64,000 nucleotides of DNA from Labilibaculum filiforme. GTDB lineage: Bacteria; Bacteroidota; Bacteroidia; Bacteroidales; Marinifilaceae. The DNA lies in contig NZ_MVDD01000007.1 in the NCBI RefSeq assembly GCF_002843315.1, forward strand, positions 62,001 to 126,000. Reading direction: 5' to 3'. Shown here in pieces: positions 53,675-63,595 of the stretch. A program made the position numbers and the translations under genes. Under the pieces are notes generated by a model that made no database searches, had not been told where the DNA came from, and saw only the letters and a list, made by a program, of their open reading frames with translations. How positions within the stretch are numbered: the stretch's first letter is position 1; the number at the start of each line of letters is the position of its first letter.

Positions 53675-54664
53675 ATGACGAAGGATCAATTACAAAAATA
53701 TTTCAATAACCTGTGCTCTAAGCAAGAAATAAGCGAAGTAGAACAGTGGCTTGCCAATATTCAGGACGGTAGCACCGAAGACTCTTTACTAAAAGAGTTT
53801 CTTGATGAGATAAAAGTGAATAAAGATGAACGCCTCGTAAAAAGAGCCTTTGAAAAATTCAAAACAAATATCCAATCTCACAAAAATCATAAATTACAAA
53901 AAAATACAATTATACGACGATTAGCGTCCTTCTACAAACTTGCAGCTGCAGTACTTCTGCTCCCATTGCTATGCTCTGCTATCTATTTTTACCTTGAGAA
54001 AAATAATCCTAAAGAGTGGGTAGAAGAGTACGTACCATATGGCGAAAGCAAGATGGTATACTTACCTGATAGTTCAAGATTATGGCTAAATGCGGGAACC
54101 AAATTAATTTACCCCAAAAAATTCAATAATTCTCTTCGCCAAATATATGTCGCAGGAGAAGCTTATGCTGAAGTAAAAAAAGATAAATCGCGTCCATTTA
54201 TTTTAACCGCCGGTGAGGTGACCGTTGAAGTTTTGGGAACTAAATTCAATGTTAAATCTTATAGTGAAGATTCGCACATTGCAGTTTCCCTGATGGAAGG
54301 TTCGGTGAAAATGAATGCTTTTTACAAAGGAGAAAACAAGACGAAATTACTAAAACCAGGTGAAATTGTAAGGTATTCGAAAAGCACCGGAGAATTACAA
54401 AAAAGTGAATTCATCGTTTCAACACGCAAGCAATGGTACAACAGTAAAGGTTTCTATTTTATCGATGAATCCTTAAATGAAATTACAAAAGCTCTTGAAA
54501 GATATTTTGATGTAAGAATCAATATCGAAAATGAATCTCTTAAAAAAGAACGTTTTTACTCCGTATTTATTAACAATGAAAGTTTAAATGAAATATTGTC
54601 TGCTTTAAATGCAAATGGACAAATGAACATTGAACGAAAAGCAAATATGATATACATTAAATAA
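53675..54664 (+). CDS. FecR-family anti-sigma factor
   Basis: The product is 329 residues from the ATG at 53675 (MTKDQLQKYFNNLCS), which matches the usual FecR start; an ATG at 53651 would add eight residues. A cytoplasmic sigma-binding part (about 1-80) is followed by one membrane helix (about 88-110). The periplasmic FecR domain (about 125-230, with LPDSSRLWLNAGTKLIYP and SRPFILTAGEVTVEVLGTKF) precedes a C-terminal DUF4974 domain (about 250-329: FYFIDESLNEITKALERYFD). It senses the SusC STN domain in the periplasm and controls the sigma factor encoded upstream. Confidence 0.95.
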   Translation: MTKDQLQKYFNNLCSKQEISEVEQWLANIQDGSTEDSLLKEFLDEIKVNKDERLVKRAFEKFKTNIQSHKNHKLQKNTIIRRLASFYKLAAAVLLLPLLCSAIYFYLEKNNPKEWVEEYVPYGESKMVYLPDSSRLWLNAGTKLIYPKKFNNSLRQIYVAGEAYAEVKKDKSRPFILTAGEVTVEVLGTKFNVKSYSEDSHIAVSLMEGSVKMNAFYKGENKTKLLKPGEIVRYSKSTGELQKSEFIVSTRKQWYNSKGFYFIDESLNEITKALERYFDVRINIENESLKKERFYSVFINNESLNEILSALNANGQMNIERKANMIYIK

Positions 54665-54732
54665 AACACAAATCATTAACCTAAATTTTAAAACTGCCAA
54701 TGAAAAAATCTTAATCAAAAAGAAAAAAGGCA

Positions 54733-54751
54733 GAGAATCTAGTACATTCTC
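54733..54751 (+). promoter_or_regulatory. Inverted repeat upstream of susC
   Basis: GAGAAT and ATTCTC are arranged around a 7-base spacer, 55 bases upstream of the susC ATG. It may be part of the ECF-dependent promoter region or a small mRNA stem. The arms are only six bases. Confidence 0.25.
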
Positions 54752-54806
54752 CACCCACATTTTTCAGTTAAATTCTAGTTAACAAACTAAAAAACATTAC
54801 AAGAAT

Positions 54807-57800
54807 ATGAATTTAATTTCAGGAAACCTCAATCTGGCGCAGTTAAGATTGAAAAAATCAATAATCATGTTGATTATAGCGCTGTTTGGAGGGATTACAC
54901 CCATATTTTCACAGAAAATATCGGTTAATTTCAAGAACTTAACATTAAAACAAGCTGTTGAAGTTCTACAATCGAAGCACAACTATTCTTTTTCTATGAA
55001 TACCAGTGATATAGATATGAATAAACGTGTTGATTTCAAAGCAAAAGATGTAGAATTAACAGACGTTTTAAATAGAATATTTGAAGGACAAGGCTTTGAA
55101 TGCTTTGTGAAAGATAATATTATTACTGTTGCTAAGAAAGATCCTAATAAGAAAGCTGCCACAGTAAAAAAGAGAGTTAAACTTCAAGGTAAGGTTGTAG
55201 ATGATTCCGGTGAAACCATTATAGGTGCATCGGTAAGTATCAAAGGAACCACCAATGGTACAATTACAAATATTGATGGAGAATTCGAATTGCAAGGAAA
55301 CACTTCAGAAGTATTGACCATTACTTTTATTGGATACGAAGCTCAGGAATTTGTTGTTGCAAAAGAGCAGTACTTTAATGTTGTGTTGCTTCCGTCGGTA
55401 GTTGGATTGAACGAGGTTGTTGTTACTGCCCTTGGAATCAAGCGCGCAACAAAGGCTTTAAGTTATAATGTACAACAAGTATCTAGTGAAGATATCGTGT
55501 CGAACAAAGATGCCAACTTTGTGAATACATTGTCTGGAAAAGTTGCGGGTGTTAATATCAATAGCAGTTCCTCAGGTGTTGGAGGAGCAAGTAAAGTTAT
55601 TATGCGTGGAACGAAAACGATTGCTCAGTCGAGTAACGCATTGTATGTGATCGATGGTGTACCCATGTTTAATTTTGGAGGTAATGGAGATACTGAATTT
55701 GGATCTAATGGATCTACAGAAGCCATCGCAGATATCAACCCCGAAGATATTGAAAGTGTATCGGTTCTAACCGGAGCTGCTGCCGCTGCTCTTTATGGTA
55801 GTCATGCATCGAATGGTGCAATTGTGATTACAACCAAAAAAGGGAAAGCTGGATCAACTTCTCTAACCATAACTAGCAATGTTGAAATAATGCAAACCTT
55901 TGCATTACCAAATTTCCAAAACTCTTATGGTACGGGAGATTTAAGTTCTGATGTGCAAGTTTTAGATAAAAGTTGGGGACACAAATTGAACGATGCAAAT
56001 AAAATGGGTTATTCTCCAAAGAATGATTTCTTTGAAACAGGAATGGTGTTTACTAATTCTATGTCTTTCTCTACCGGGACAGATAAAAACCAAACCTATT
56101 TATCGGCAAGTACTATTAATTCAGAAGGTATTGTACCAAATAATAGTTACGATCGTAACAATTTTACTTTTAGAAATACTACCAGCTGTTTAGAGGATAA
56201 ACTAACAATCGATTTTGGCGGTTCTTACATTAAGCAAGAAGATGTTAACATGGTCAACCAAGGAGTTTATGCAAATCCATTGGTGACTGCTTATCTATTT
56301 CCTCGCGGTGATGATTGGAGTGATATAGAAATGTACGAACGTTACGACTCTTCTCGTAAAATAAATACTCAGTATTGGCCGCAAGGACTTGATGAGTTTG
56401 CCGGACAAAATCCATATTGGATTGCTCACCGAAACTTGCGTAAAAACAAAAAAGATCGTTACATGTTGAATGCTGGTTTTAGCTACGATGCATTAAACTG
56501 GTTAAATTTTGCCGGTCGTGTACGAATTGACAATTCAACAAATGATTTTACTGAAAAATTATACGCAACTTCTAACAGAACTCTTACCGAAGGATCAAAT
56601 AATGGTCTTTACGGAATTGCGAGAAGTGAAGCAAAACAGACTTATGCCGATTTCCTTGTAAACATCAACAAGAACTTTACTGAAGACTTCTCATTTCAGG
56701 CAAATATCGGCCTTTCATACTCCGATATGAAAGAAGATGCAATGACAAACCGAGGACCAATTCGTGCCGATGGAATTCCAAATTTATTTAATGTATTTCA
56801 ATTGGACGATGTAACCACAAAACGAGAGCAATCAGGATGGCACGATCAAACCAAATCTGTTTTTGCAAGTGCTGAATTGGGTTATAAAGGAGCTTACTAC
56901 CTCACTCTTACAGGTCGTAACGACTGGGCTTCTCAATTGGCAGGACCACACTCAAACGAAAGTTCCTTCATGTATCCATCTATTGGTACTTCATTTGTAC
57001 TTTCAGAGATATTTGAATTACCTAAACAAATTCAGTATGCTAAGCTTAGAGCTTCATATGCATCTGTAGGTCTTCCTTTTGCACGATTTTTGGCCAGTCC
57101 AACCTATGCATGGGACAATGCCAATAAAGTATGGCAAACAAAAACACATTATCCACTTTTCAATCTTAAACCAGAAAGAACTCAATCCTGGGAAGTTGGT
57201 TTAACTACCAAATTGTTGAAACATTTCGATTTGGATATGAGTTTATACAGTACCAAAACCTTTAATCAAACTTTTGATCCTCAAATATCTGTTTCTTCGG
57301 GTTATTCAACTTTGTATGTTCAAACCGGTAGTGTTAAAAACCAAGGTATTGAACTTGCGTTAGGCTATCAAAATACATGGAATAACTTTACATGGAGTTC
57401 TAACTTCACTATGAGTTCAAACGAAAATGAGATTTCAGAATTGGTAGACAACTATGTTCATCCCGAAACAGATGCTGTTATCACAAAAGACCGTTTGGAT
57501 ATTGGTGGTTTGTCAAATGCTAGATTCATTTTGAAAAAAGGTGGTGGCCTTGGAGACTTGTATTCAATTGCAGATTTAAAACGTGATAGTGAAGGAAAAG
57601 TTTTCGTGGATCCGAATGGTAATGTTGCTGCTGAATACAATGTTGATGATATTAAACTGGGATCGGTATTTCCTGATGCTAATTTAGCATGGAGAAATGA
57701 TTTTAAATACAAGGGTTTTAGACTTGGGTTTATGATTTCAGCTCGTTTAGGTGGTATTGTTTACTCTGCAACTCAGGCTACCTTAGATCGTTACGGTGTT

Positions 57801-58166
57801 TCAGAAGCTTCGGCTAACGCTCGCGATAATGGAGGAGTTCTTATTAATGATGGCGATATCGTGGATGCTCAAAAATGGTATACTACCATTGGAGCTAAAT
57901 CGGGCATTCCACAATTCTACACTTACAGTGCTACAAACGTGCGTTTACAAGAAGCCAGTATTGGTTATACATTAACCAAAGACAAGTTGAATAATTTCGC
58001 TGACGTAACATTCACATTAGTTGGAAGAAACTTATTCATGTTTTACAATAAGGCTCCTTTCGATCCTGAATCAGTTGCTTCAACTGGTAATTACTACCAG
58101 GGAATAGACTATTTTATGATGCCAAGCCAACGCAGTTATGGTTTCAATGTAAGAGTTAAATTCTAA
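54807..58166 (+). CDS. SusC/RagA TonB-dependent outer-membrane transporter with STN signalling domain
   Basis: The 1119-residue protein has a signal peptide (cleavage near PIFSQ, residue 36) and an STN domain (about 37-105, KISVNFKNLTLKQAVEVLQ), which contacts FecR. A carboxypeptidase-regulatory-like domain follows (about 125-205: GKVVDDSGETIIGASVSIKG). A TonB plug (about 210-330: LNEVVVTALGIKRATKALSY, VIDGVP) and a 22-strand barrel ending VRVKF complete it. It imports large oligosaccharides by TonB energy, with SusD as lid. The STN domain plus the upstream sigma/FecR pair shows that the transporter also signals. Confidence 0.96.
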   Translation: MNLISGNLNLAQLRLKKSIIMLIIALFGGITPIFSQKISVNFKNLTLKQAVEVLQSKHNYSFSMNTSDIDMNKRVDFKAKDVELTDVLNRIFEGQGFECFVKDNIITVAKKDPNKKAATVKKRVKLQGKVVDDSGETIIGASVSIKGTTNGTITNIDGEFELQGNTSEVLTITFIGYEAQEFVVAKEQYFNVVLLPSVVGLNEVVVTALGIKRATKALSYNVQQVSSEDIVSNKDANFVNTLSGKVAGVNINSSSSGVGGASKVIMRGTKTIAQSSNALYVIDGVPMFNFGGNGDTEFGSNGSTEAIADINPEDIESVSVLTGAAAAALYGSHASNGAIVITTKKGKAGSTSLTITSNVEIMQTFALPNFQNSYGTGDLSSDVQVLDKSWGHKLNDANKMGYSPKNDFFETGMVFTNSMSFSTGTDKNQTYLSASTINSEGIVPNNSYDRNNFTFRNTTSCLEDKLTIDFGGSYIKQEDVNMVNQGVYANPLVTAYLFPRGDDWSDIEMYERYDSSRKINTQYWPQGLDEFAGQNPYWIAHRNLRKNKKDRYMLNAGFSYDALNWLNFAGRVRIDNSTNDFTEKLYATSNRTLTEGSNNGLYGIARSEAKQTYADFLVNINKNFTEDFSFQANIGLSYSDMKEDAMTNRGPIRADGIPNLFNVFQLDDVTTKREQSGWHDQTKSVFASAELGYKGAYYLTLTGRNDWASQLAGPHSNESSFMYPSIGTSFVLSEIFELPKQIQYAKLRASYASVGLPFARFLASPTYAWDNANKVWQTKTHYPLFNLKPERTQSWEVGLTTKLLKHFDLDMSLYSTKTFNQTFDPQISVSSGYSTLYVQTGSVKNQGIELALGYQNTWNNFTWSSNFTMSSNENEISELVDNYVHPETDAVITKDRLDIGGLSNARFILKKGGGLGDLYSIADLKRDSEGKVFVDPNGNVAAEYNVDDIKLGSVFPDANLAWRNDFKYKGFRLGFMISARLGGIVYSATQATLDRYGVSEASANARDNGGVLINDGDIVDAQKWYTTIGAKSGIPQFYTYSATNVRLQEASIGYTLTKDKLNNFADVTFTLVGRNLFMFYNKAPFDPESVASTGNYYQGIDYFMMPSQRSYGFNVRVKF

Positions 58167-58186
58167 GCAATTCAAACGTAATAATT

Positions 58187-59764
58187 ATGAAAAAATCAAT
58201 TATAAATTTGTTGTTTTCTGCTTCGATTTTATTGACTACTTCTTGTACTTCAAATTTCGAAGAATACAACACCAATCCATACGATGCCAACGATGACCAA
58301 ATGCAATACGATGCATATAGTTTAAGGGCAGCAATGGTGGCCATGCAGGGTTATGTAATTCCTGCTGATGTAAATTTAAATCAATTTACCGAATGTTTAC
58401 TTGGGGGATCTTTTGGAGGATACCTTGCAGATTCAAATACAGGATTTGTCGGAAAAAATTATGCAACCTATAATCCAGAACAACACTGGATTCAAGTGCC
58501 TTTTAACGATATTATTCCTAAAATTTATGCCAACCAAACTCAATTAAAGAATGTGACCACCGATCCAATTCCTCTGGCAGTAGCAGATATCATTAAAGTA
58601 GCTGCAATTCACCGGATCACGGATATTTACGGACACATTCCTTATTCAAAAATTGGAGTTGATGGCAAATTGGAAGCTGCCTACGATTTACAAGAAGATG
58701 TATACAGTAAAATGTTGGAAGAATTAGATCATGCAATTGAGGTTTTAACACCAAATCAAACCTCTGACTTTAGCCCTTACGCAGATAAAGTGTATGGTGG
58801 AAAAGTCTTAAACTGGATCAAATTTGCCAACTCATTAAAGTTGCGCTTGTCCATGCGAATTGTTTATGCGAATCCAGCTCTAGCTCAAACGAAAGCCGAG
58901 GAAGCCGTAAATCACGAAGTGGGAACTATGTTATCTAACGATGACAATGCTTACAATACCGTTTCTAAATCTCCATTTAGAGTAGTTATGTTCGAATACA
59001 ACGGTGGTGATTCACGTGTTTCGGCAGATGTTACTTCTTATATGAATGGATATGCAGATCCACGAAGAGAAAAGTATTTCACCATGAGTACTTTTGAAGA
59101 TACCGATAATGCCGCATTCGATAATGGATACTATGGTTTACGATCAGGAATTAATATTGCTTCATCGGCAACTGCTCACAAGTACAGTAATATGAACATT
59201 CCAGAATCATACAATAAGTTACTTTGGATGAATGCTGCTGAAAGTGCATTCTTAAAAGCCGAAGGTGCTTTGCGCGGATGGAATATGGGTGGTTCTGCCA
59301 ATGATTTTTATACGCAGGGCATCGAACTTTCATTTAATCAATGGGGCGTTTCAGGTGCTGGTGCTTATGCAGAAAATGCAACCAGTATTCCTGAAAATTA
59401 TAAAGATCCTCTTGGAGCTAACGACAATTCAGGCGTTCCTGCATCAATTACTATTAAATGGAACGATGCTGATGATTTCGAACTTAATTTAGAACGTATC
59501 ATTACTCAGAAATGGATTGCCAATTTCCCATTAGGACATGAGGCCTGGTCAGAATTTCGCCGTACTGGATATCCACGCTTGATGGAAGCACCATACAACC
59601 AAAGCAATGGTATTGTTGATGGTACTGAAATGGCTCGTCGTTTACCTTATCCTTTGCGCGAGTACAAAGAAAACAGTGACAATTTGCAGGATGCCATTGA
59701 CAATTTGGGTGGCCCCGATAATATGGCTACTAAAGTATGGTGGGATTGTAAGAATAAAAACTAG
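58187..59764 (+). CDS. SusD/RagB-like nutrient-binding outer-membrane lipoprotein
   Basis: The 525-residue lipoprotein has a lipobox (LLTTSC, Cys20) followed by SNFEEYNTNPYDA. The body is helical with TPR-like packing. It shows signatures of the SusD-like_2 group: AESAFLKAEGALRGWN (about 345-360) and GHEAWSEFRRTGYPRL (about 450-465). It forms the lid over the SusC barrel and binds the glycan at the cell surface. It lies 20 bases after susC and is the second of the PUL structural genes. Confidence 0.95.
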   Translation: MKKSIINLLFSASILLTTSCTSNFEEYNTNPYDANDDQMQYDAYSLRAAMVAMQGYVIPADVNLNQFTECLLGGSFGGYLADSNTGFVGKNYATYNPEQHWIQVPFNDIIPKIYANQTQLKNVTTDPIPLAVADIIKVAAIHRITDIYGHIPYSKIGVDGKLEAAYDLQEDVYSKMLEELDHAIEVLTPNQTSDFSPYADKVYGGKVLNWIKFANSLKLRLSMRIVYANPALAQTKAEEAVNHEVGTMLSNDDNAYNTVSKSPFRVVMFEYNGGDSRVSADVTSYMNGYADPRREKYFTMSTFEDTDNAAFDNGYYGLRSGINIASSATAHKYSNMNIPESYNKLLWMNAAESAFLKAEGALRGWNMGGSANDFYTQGIELSFNQWGVSGAGAYAENATSIPENYKDPLGANDNSGVPASITIKWNDADDFELNLERIITQKWIANFPLGHEAWSEFRRTGYPRLMEAPYNQSNGIVDGTEMARRLPYPLREYKENSDNLQDAIDNLGGPDNMATKVWWDCKNKN

Positions 59765-59770
59765 CAGAAC

Positions 59771-60835
59771 ATGAAGAATATATCAAAATATAAGTTTGCA
59801 CTATGCGGAATGGGTCTGATTGCTTCATTTCTGTTGACCTCTTGTGACGACTGGACAGATAATGAGTCATTGGATATCAACCAACCAGGTATCGAAGATG
59901 AAAATCCTGCACTTTATGCAGATTATTTGGAAAGCCTGAGAACCTATAAGGAATCTAATCATAAAACCATTTTTGTGAGCTTCGATAATAAGGAAAAACA
60001 ACCTTTTAACCGTGCTCAGCACATCAATGTGATTCCCGACAGTACTGATATTGTTTCGATACTTTACCCGAACAATCTGGTGGACAGAGAAATAGAAGAA
60101 ATCAGTGAAACTAGAGAGAATAAAGGAACCAAATTTGTGTTCACCCTTAGTTTCGATGCCATTAAACAAAGCTATACTTTGCTAAAAGATGCAGAGAACA
60201 AGGCGAAAGAAGACGGCATAGAGATAACATCTCCACTACCAACTTTCATCAACTATATGGTAGACAGTTTGCACAACTCTTTTTCTTTAGTGAACAAATA
60301 CAATTACGATGGTGTTTGTTTTGCCTACGAAGGGAAAAGCATTCTTCACATGACAGAGATCGAAAAAACAGAGTACAAAAGTTATCACAATGCCTTTATT
60401 GGAATTTTGAAAGATTGGAGTTCCAGAAATGAGGATAAAATGGTCCTGTTTCAGGGAAAACCGCAAAATCTTTTAGACAAGAGTTTTCTGCCTGATTGCA
60501 AATACATTATTATTCCATGTGCAACTGCTGGTAACGCTTCCAAATTAAGCTACAATATTTATTCTGCAGCTGTAGCCGGAGTACCTACCGACAGATTTAT
60601 TGTTGCAGTAGGAACAATTTCTCTTGATCCTGCGGATATGAAGACCGGATTTTGGGCCGATGGCGAAACTCATTCGATTACAGGAACCTCGGTTTGGGTT
60701 GCTGCTGAGCATGAAGGATTCTCTGTTGTTGGTATGGGGATATATAATGTGAGTAATGATTTCTTTAGTCCGGAACGTATATATCATTATACCCGAATGG
60801 CGATAGATAACATTAATCCATCACTTAAAAATTAA
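59771..60835 (+). CDS. GH18-like surface glycan-binding lipoprotein lacking catalytic aspartates
   Basis: The 354-residue lipoprotein (SFLLTSC, lipid Cys near residue 25) has a predicted GH18-type TIM barrel (about 50-345). The strand-4 segment reads YDGVCFAYE (residues 179-187), where active GH18 enzymes have DGxDxDxE. The acidic Glu187 is kept, but the two preceding Asp positions are Cys/Phe/Ala, so classical substrate-assisted hydrolysis is not expected. In Bacteroides high-mannose N-glycan loci a GH18-like protein occupies the same place after SusD and is considered a glycan-binding protein. Binding of N-glycan or chitobiose core is the inferred role. It starts 6 bases after the SusD stop. 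Confidence 0.8.
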   Translation: MKNISKYKFALCGMGLIASFLLTSCDDWTDNESLDINQPGIEDENPALYADYLESLRTYKESNHKTIFVSFDNKEKQPFNRAQHINVIPDSTDIVSILYPNNLVDREIEEISETRENKGTKFVFTLSFDAIKQSYTLLKDAENKAKEDGIEITSPLPTFINYMVDSLHNSFSLVNKYNYDGVCFAYEGKSILHMTEIEKTEYKSYHNAFIGILKDWSSRNEDKMVLFQGKPQNLLDKSFLPDCKYIIIPCATAGNASKLSYNIYSAAVAGVPTDRFIVAVGTISLDPADMKTGFWADGETHSITGTSVWVAAEHEGFSVVGMGIYNVSNDFFSPERIYHYTRMAIDNINPSLKN

Positions 60836-60841
60836 ACTGAA

Positions 60842-61984
60842 ATGAAACACTATATTTTATATACAGCTTTATTCTTGATGCTCTTTTCATTTGGCTGCGA
60901 TGGCTCGGATGATGATTTCGACAATAAAGTATATGTTAGTAGTTCTTCTAAAACTAGCGAGTTATTAGTAAAAGCAGGAGTGAATGATATTGAAAAAAAC
61001 ATTCAGGCCGCTATTGCGAAACCAAGCATAGAGGATATTGTTGTGAATTACAGCATTGATCCTGCTTTGGTGGCTACTTATAATCAGGCCTATTACGACA
61101 ATGCTGTAATGTTGCCTGCAGAAAACTATTCACTACCTGAAAACACAGTTACCATTACAGCAGGAAATGTTTTATCTAAAGAATTAAAAATTCTTTTTAT
61201 GGATTTGAGTCTGCTAGATCGCGAAATTGTATATGTTTTGCCAGTGACCATGGATAGCAATGATATTGATGTGTTGAAAAGTGCTAAAACATTGTACTAT
61301 GTAATTAAAGGTGCTGCCTTAATTAATGTTGTAGCCGATATTGAGGAGAATTATTTAACCATCAACTGGACAAATCCTGATGTGTGCAACAACTTATCGC
61401 AATTAACAATGGAAGCATTGGTTCGAATTAGCAATTTCGACAGAATGATCAGTACACTAATGGGTATTGAAGGGCAATTCTTAATTCGTTTAGGAGATGC
61501 CGGATTCCCAAGCAATCAAATTCAGGTAGCAACAAGCAATGGTAATTTTCCTGATGGAGATACTAATAAAGGATTGCCAACCAACGAGTGGGTACACATT
61601 GCACTAACCTACGATTCTGCAACAGGAGAAATGATTGTTTATGTGAACGGAAGTAAGCAGTCTGAAACTACCAAATCTTTAGGAGATGTGAACCTTGGAA
61701 AAGGTGGAACAAGCGGATTCTGCATTGGTCGTTCATGGGCTGATGAAAGATACTTGGCAGGTGAAATCTCGGAGTGTAGAATTTGGAATGTAGTTCGCAG
61801 TAAAGAGGAAATCGCTGCAAATCCGTACTATGTTAATCCAGCTTCGGAAGGTTTGGTTGCCTATTGGAAATTTGATGATGAATCTGCTCTATCGATAGAA
61901 GATCATACTGGAAATGGAAATAATGCAGTCGCAAATTCTACTTTACGATGGACTCCGGTTACATTACCTGAACCAGGCGAGTAA
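60842..61984 (+). CDS. DUF1735 and LamG/concanavalin-like lipoprotein, probable surface glycan-binding protein
   Basis: The 380-residue lipoprotein has lipobox FSFGC (Cys19). An N-terminal DUF1735 domain (about 30-150, with NYSIDPALVATYNQAYYDNA and LPAENYSLPENTVTI) is followed by a LamG/concanavalin A-like beta-sandwich (about 165-375). The second domain shows the family patterns EWVHIALTYDSATGEMIVYV, GEISECRIWNVVRS and GLVAYWKFDD. Such proteins bind sugars at the cell surface. The same two-domain lipoprotein is found between the GH18-like protein and the endoglycosidase in known N-glycan loci. The gene lies 6 bases after the previous stop. Confidence 0.85.
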   Translation: MKHYILYTALFLMLFSFGCDGSDDDFDNKVYVSSSSKTSELLVKAGVNDIEKNIQAAIAKPSIEDIVVNYSIDPALVATYNQAYYDNAVMLPAENYSLPENTVTITAGNVLSKELKILFMDLSLLDREIVYVLPVTMDSNDIDVLKSAKTLYYVIKGAALINVVADIEENYLTINWTNPDVCNNLSQLTMEALVRISNFDRMISTLMGIEGQFLIRLGDAGFPSNQIQVATSNGNFPDGDTNKGLPTNEWVHIALTYDSATGEMIVYVNGSKQSETTKSLGDVNLGKGGTSGFCIGRSWADERYLAGEISECRIWNVVRSKEEIAANPYYVNPASEGLVAYWKFDDESALSIEDHTGNGNNAVANSTLRWTPVTLPEPGE

Positions 61985-62009
61985 TTGAGTTGTAATTAAA
62001 AACTGAAAA

Positions 62010-63413
62010 ATGATGAAATATAATATATCATTCAAAAGAAATTTAATACTTACTGTCGCAATTGCAGTAATGGGCTTTTTTACCGCCTGCGACGATAGTA
62101 TTGATGTTACAAGTGTAGATGAAAATCAGTACACTACAAGCTCCGATGCAATTGCTTACCTAGTGAACAATGCAGGAAAACGAGAAAGCTCATTGGTAGA
62201 ATTTCGCAATCAAGGGCAGGCAGAAATGTATTTGTCCACTTCAAAAAATGCCGAAACCGATGTTGTAGCCAATTTAAAATTCGAAGAAAAATTACTTCAA
62301 GTTTACAATGATGAAAACAACACAGATTATGCTTTATTTCCTAAGGATTTGGTAAGCTTCGGAAGTGATTTTCAACTAGTAAAAGGAAGCAATAAATCTG
62401 AAAAAACATTGGTTAACTTCATTACCTCCGATGCTTTACAAGCTCAGAAAACTTATGTAATTCCTGTTCGTGTAGAAGTAAAATCGGGAAACATGAAATT
62501 ATCTGAAAAAGAATCAACTTATCTAATTTTTGTAAAGGATTTTAGTACAGTTCCTACTGTTGATAAAGCTAGTGGAATAAAGATTATCAGCTGTATGGAA
62601 GTGAACGATACCAATCCACTAAACAACTTGTGTTTCACTCTAAAAGAAAGCGGTAAACCTCTAATCGATATTGTAATTTTATTTTCTGCGAACATCAATT
62701 ACAATAATGAAACGGGTAAGGTATACATATACAATAACCCAAATGTTCAGCACATTTTAGATAACCGAGAAAAGTATTTGAAGCCTTTGCAAGACAGAGG
62801 AATGAAAATCGTACTGGGTATTTTGGGAAATCACGATCGTGCCGGAGTTTCCAATTTGGCTGATGAAACAGCAAAAGTGTTTGCTCAGGAATTAAAAGTA
62901 GTTTGCGATTCATATCACTTAGATGGAATTTTTATTGATGATGAGTATTCAGCCTATCAAAACCCAGTGCCTGTAGGATTTGTATCTCCATCGTCAGCAG
63001 CAGCTTCTCGTCTTTGTTTCGAAGCAAAACTAGCGATGCCCGATCGTTTGGTTTGTTCGTATGCTTACGGATCTACTTCCTCTTTACCAGATATTGATGG
63101 TCAGCAATCGGGTACCTTTGTTGATTATGGTATTCATGATTATGGCGGGAGTTCAGATTTAAGTACTAACTACCCGGGAATGCCAAAAGCAGGAATGGCT
63201 CTATATTCACAGGAATTCAGTAGAGGTTATTGGACACTAGATTCGAATTTAGAAAACATGCGAAACGATGGTTATGGCGCTCACATGATTTTTGCTATGG
63301 ACCCTTTCCGAAGCAATTTTGATCGCCAGAAACAAGCAATGGAAAGTATTGCCGACAAGCTGTTCGATGACGAATTGGTTTACAACGAAAACCCATATAA
63401 AAAAGACTGGTAG
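62010..63413 (+). CDS. DUF1735-GH18 endo-beta-N-acetylglucosaminidase (Endo H-like) lipoprotein
   Basis: The 467-residue lipoprotein (VMGFFTAC, lipid Cys about 27; a second ATG at 62013 is equally possible) has an N-terminal DUF1735 domain (about 45-175). A GH18 barrel follows (about 185-455). The active-site strand reads LDGIFIDDEYSAY (304-316), with Asp310 and the catalytic acid Glu312; it closely resembles the DDEYAEY site of Endo H. MKIVLGILGNHDRAG near residue 265 matches strand 3 of the same family. It should cleave the chitobiose core of N-glycans at the outside of the cell, releasing oligosaccharides for SusCD. This is the only clear hydrolase of the locus inside the window; mannosidases may follow beyond it. 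Confidence 0.92.
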   Translation: MMKYNISFKRNLILTVAIAVMGFFTACDDSIDVTSVDENQYTTSSDAIAYLVNNAGKRESSLVEFRNQGQAEMYLSTSKNAETDVVANLKFEEKLLQVYNDENNTDYALFPKDLVSFGSDFQLVKGSNKSEKTLVNFITSDALQAQKTYVIPVRVEVKSGNMKLSEKESTYLIFVKDFSTVPTVDKASGIKIISCMEVNDTNPLNNLCFTLKESGKPLIDIVILFSANINYNNETGKVYIYNNPNVQHILDNREKYLKPLQDRGMKIVLGILGNHDRAGVSNLADETAKVFAQELKVVCDSYHLDGIFIDDEYSAYQNPVPVGFVSPSSAAASRLCFEAKLAMPDRLVCSYAYGSTSSLPDIDGQQSGTFVDYGIHDYGGSSDLSTNYPGMPKAGMALYSQEFSRGYWTLDSNLENMRNDGYGAHMIFAMDPFRSNFDRQKQAMESIADKLFDDELVYNENPYKKDW

Positions 63414-63463
63414 ACAAAATAAAGGAGTATTTAAGCACTCTTTTTACAGAATAATATTGTTTA

Positions 63464-63496
63464 AGTTTCCCTCAGGTGATCGCGCCTGAGGAAACT
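63464..63496 (+). terminator. Intergenic hairpin after the endoglycosidase, possible partial terminator
   Basis: AGTTTCC(C)TCAGG (63464-63476) pairs with CCTGAGGAAACT (63485-63496) with one bulged C and an 8-base loop. No T-run follows, so it may reduce rather than stop transcription, or protect the upstream mRNA 3' end. It lies in the 182-base gap before the next lipoprotein gene. Confidence 0.45.
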
Positions 63497-63595
63497 ATTA
63501 AAATTTAATGATGAAGATGTAAAATATGTCGAAAGACAATTCAATCAACTTGAATGGTTTTACAGTTTGAATTTGAAAATCTTAAATTAAAACAG

